From NCBI GenBank assembly GCA_004356215.1, contig SMXR01000051.1, forward strand, positions 1-13,036: a stretch of DNA of 13,036 bases, in the 5' to 3' direction. This document shows positions 12,315 through 13,036 of this stretch, in pieces (positions within the stretch are counted from its first letter, which is position 1; each line of letters begins with the position of its first letter). The notes under the pieces were generated by a model that was not told where the DNA came from, did no database searches, and saw only the letters and a list, made by a program, of their open reading frames with translations. Source of the stretch: Alphaproteobacteria bacterium. GTDB lineage: Bacteria; Pseudomonadota; Alphaproteobacteria; Sphingomonadales; SMXR01. The position numbers were made by a program, and so were the translations under genes.

Positions 12315-12944
12315 CTAGCCGAATTCATACCCAAACAGATCAATGTCCCTTTTGTATAAATCCGCAATAAATTCTTTGGTCTCATTATCGTAGTAGTCTC
12401 GCCAATTTTTTTGCTGACTTGCCGGTGCTTTATTGACGTGCCCCAGCGTCTTGGCAGGGATGCCGATTTGTTTGCAAATATAATTAAAGTCGTCCTGAAG
12501 GTTTTCAAACCGGCCAATAAAGTCCACCAATGGTGACCCATCCTGATCGCAATTAAATTCACTTTGCGGGCCAACAAACCAATAATTTTTTTCCCATTCT
12601 TTCTCAACAAATTCTTTCATGACAAAGTGTTTGAATTCATACTTTTGATTATATCCCAAGGCTTTGTAGAGCGAAACCATCCTGCTCCAGGGATTGCGAA
12701 CAAACGAAAATTTAAAATAAGCATCGTATTGTTCCTGGGTCATGTGGCCACAGGTGACATATTCCCGGGCTTTAAGGTGGGCCAACCGGCGCGGACCCAG
12801 GGCAGGGTTTGTGTTTAGCCGCAATAACAAAGGCGACCTGGTTTCCCAGGTCAGGCCATGCAGGTCAAGAAAGACATGCTCGATACTTTGGCCCTCGGTT
12901 TTGGGAACATGAACAAGTATGCATTTATGCTGGTGCGAAATCAT
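12315..12944 (-). CDS. Sulfotransferase family 2 domain-containing protein
   Basis: This 209-residue protein resembles PAPS-dependent sulfotransferases acting on carbohydrates (Sulfotransfer_2 type). The N-terminal strand and loop ILVHVPKTEGQSIE (9-22) match the 5'-phosphosulfate-binding motif, and KFSFVRNPWSRMVSLY (78-93) matches the 3'-phosphate-binding motif. VDFIGRFENLQDDF and HVNKAP further on are also usual in the family, as is the ending near DIDLFGYEF. It lacks an obvious membrane anchor and is shorter than many members. The motif has Glu17 where a small residue, usually Gly, is common. A strong ribosome site, AGGAGG, lies 9 bases before the ATG. By eye it is richer in A+T than the housekeeping genes here, hinting at accessory or acquired origin. 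The acceptor is unknown; surface polysaccharide or other glycan is a guess. Confidence 0.85.
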   Translation of the reverse strand: MISHQHKCILVHVPKTEGQSIEHVFLDLHGLTWETRSPLLLRLNTNPALGPRRLAHLKAREYVTCGHMTQEQYDAYFKFSFVRNPWSRMVSLYKALGYNQKYEFKHFVMKEFVEKEWEKNYWFVGPQSEFNCDQDGSPLVDFIGRFENLQDDFNYICKQIGIPAKTLGHVNKAPASQQKNWRDYYDNETKEFIADLYKRDIDLFGYEFG

Positions 12945-13036
12945 CGCCGCGGCCCTCCTGCCGTTTGTCCGGTTATGGCAGAATTACAATTCAAGCGCCA
13001 TTGCTGGTGGGATATAAATTTTACAAATATATTTCC
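12945..13036 (-). promoter_or_regulatory. Upstream region of the sulfotransferase gene
   Basis: These 92 bases hold the AGGAGG ribosome site (just upstream of the ATG) and an A+T-rich stretch toward the right edge of the window. Weak promoter-like elements are present but no pair with acceptable boxes and spacing could be chosen, and the region may continue beyond the window. Confidence 0.3.

Overview
The window is about 13 kb of ordinary, gene-dense bacterial chromosome. It most likely comes from an alphaproteobacterium, probably Rhodospirillales or a relative. Three things point there: the conserved order lgt / COG1565 methyltransferase / pgeF diverging from ubiK / ybjN-like / proC, the order uvrC-pgsA-moaD-moaE, and a PA0069-type radical SAM gene. 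The affiliation is inference from gene content and order; no database search was possible. There are no rRNA or tRNA genes, CRISPR arrays or insertion sequences.

Layout. Positions 1-2345, minus strand, read from lgt through a SAM-dependent methyltransferase (NDUFAF7/MidA type) into pgeF, which is cut by the left edge. The three genes abut or overlap and look like one transcript. From the same 156-bp divergent region ubiK (2502-2771), a YbjN-domain gene (2947-3456) and proC (3489-4331) run on the plus strand. proC meets moaE tail to tail with one base between their stop codons. From 4333 to 12944 every gene is on the minus strand. In transcription order they are a sulfotransferase-like gene, a radical SAM gene, a secreted protein of unknown function, a Na+/Ca2+ exchanger-family gene with a TTG start, a FolM/PTR1-like pteridine reductase, folB, a 423-bp A+T-rich gap, uvrC, pgsA, moaD and moaE.

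How the genes fit together. Two small pterin modules flank uvrC-pgsA: folM-like plus folB (tetrahydropterin and folate synthesis) upstream, and moaD plus moaE (molybdopterin synthase) downstream. Lgt, PgsA and UbiK serve the membrane (lipoprotein lipidation, phosphatidylglycerol, ubiquinone assembly). The methyltransferase belongs to a family whose mitochondrial member methylates a complex I subunit. UvrC is the nucleotide excision repair nuclease, with its known catalytic and Fe-S residues present. ProC makes proline.

No new multi-gene system stands out. The points most worth a second look are: the unrecognised secreted protein at 10257-10997, which seems to carry two copies of a ferredoxin-like alpha/beta unit; the exchanger-folM-folB operon, whose reductase has Asp in the place of the usual SDR Ser; the uvrC/folB gap with a paired DnaA-box-like inverted repeat and a long hairpin; a 13-bp direct repeat over the ybjN-like start codon; and a PAPS-loop variant in the sulfotransferase.
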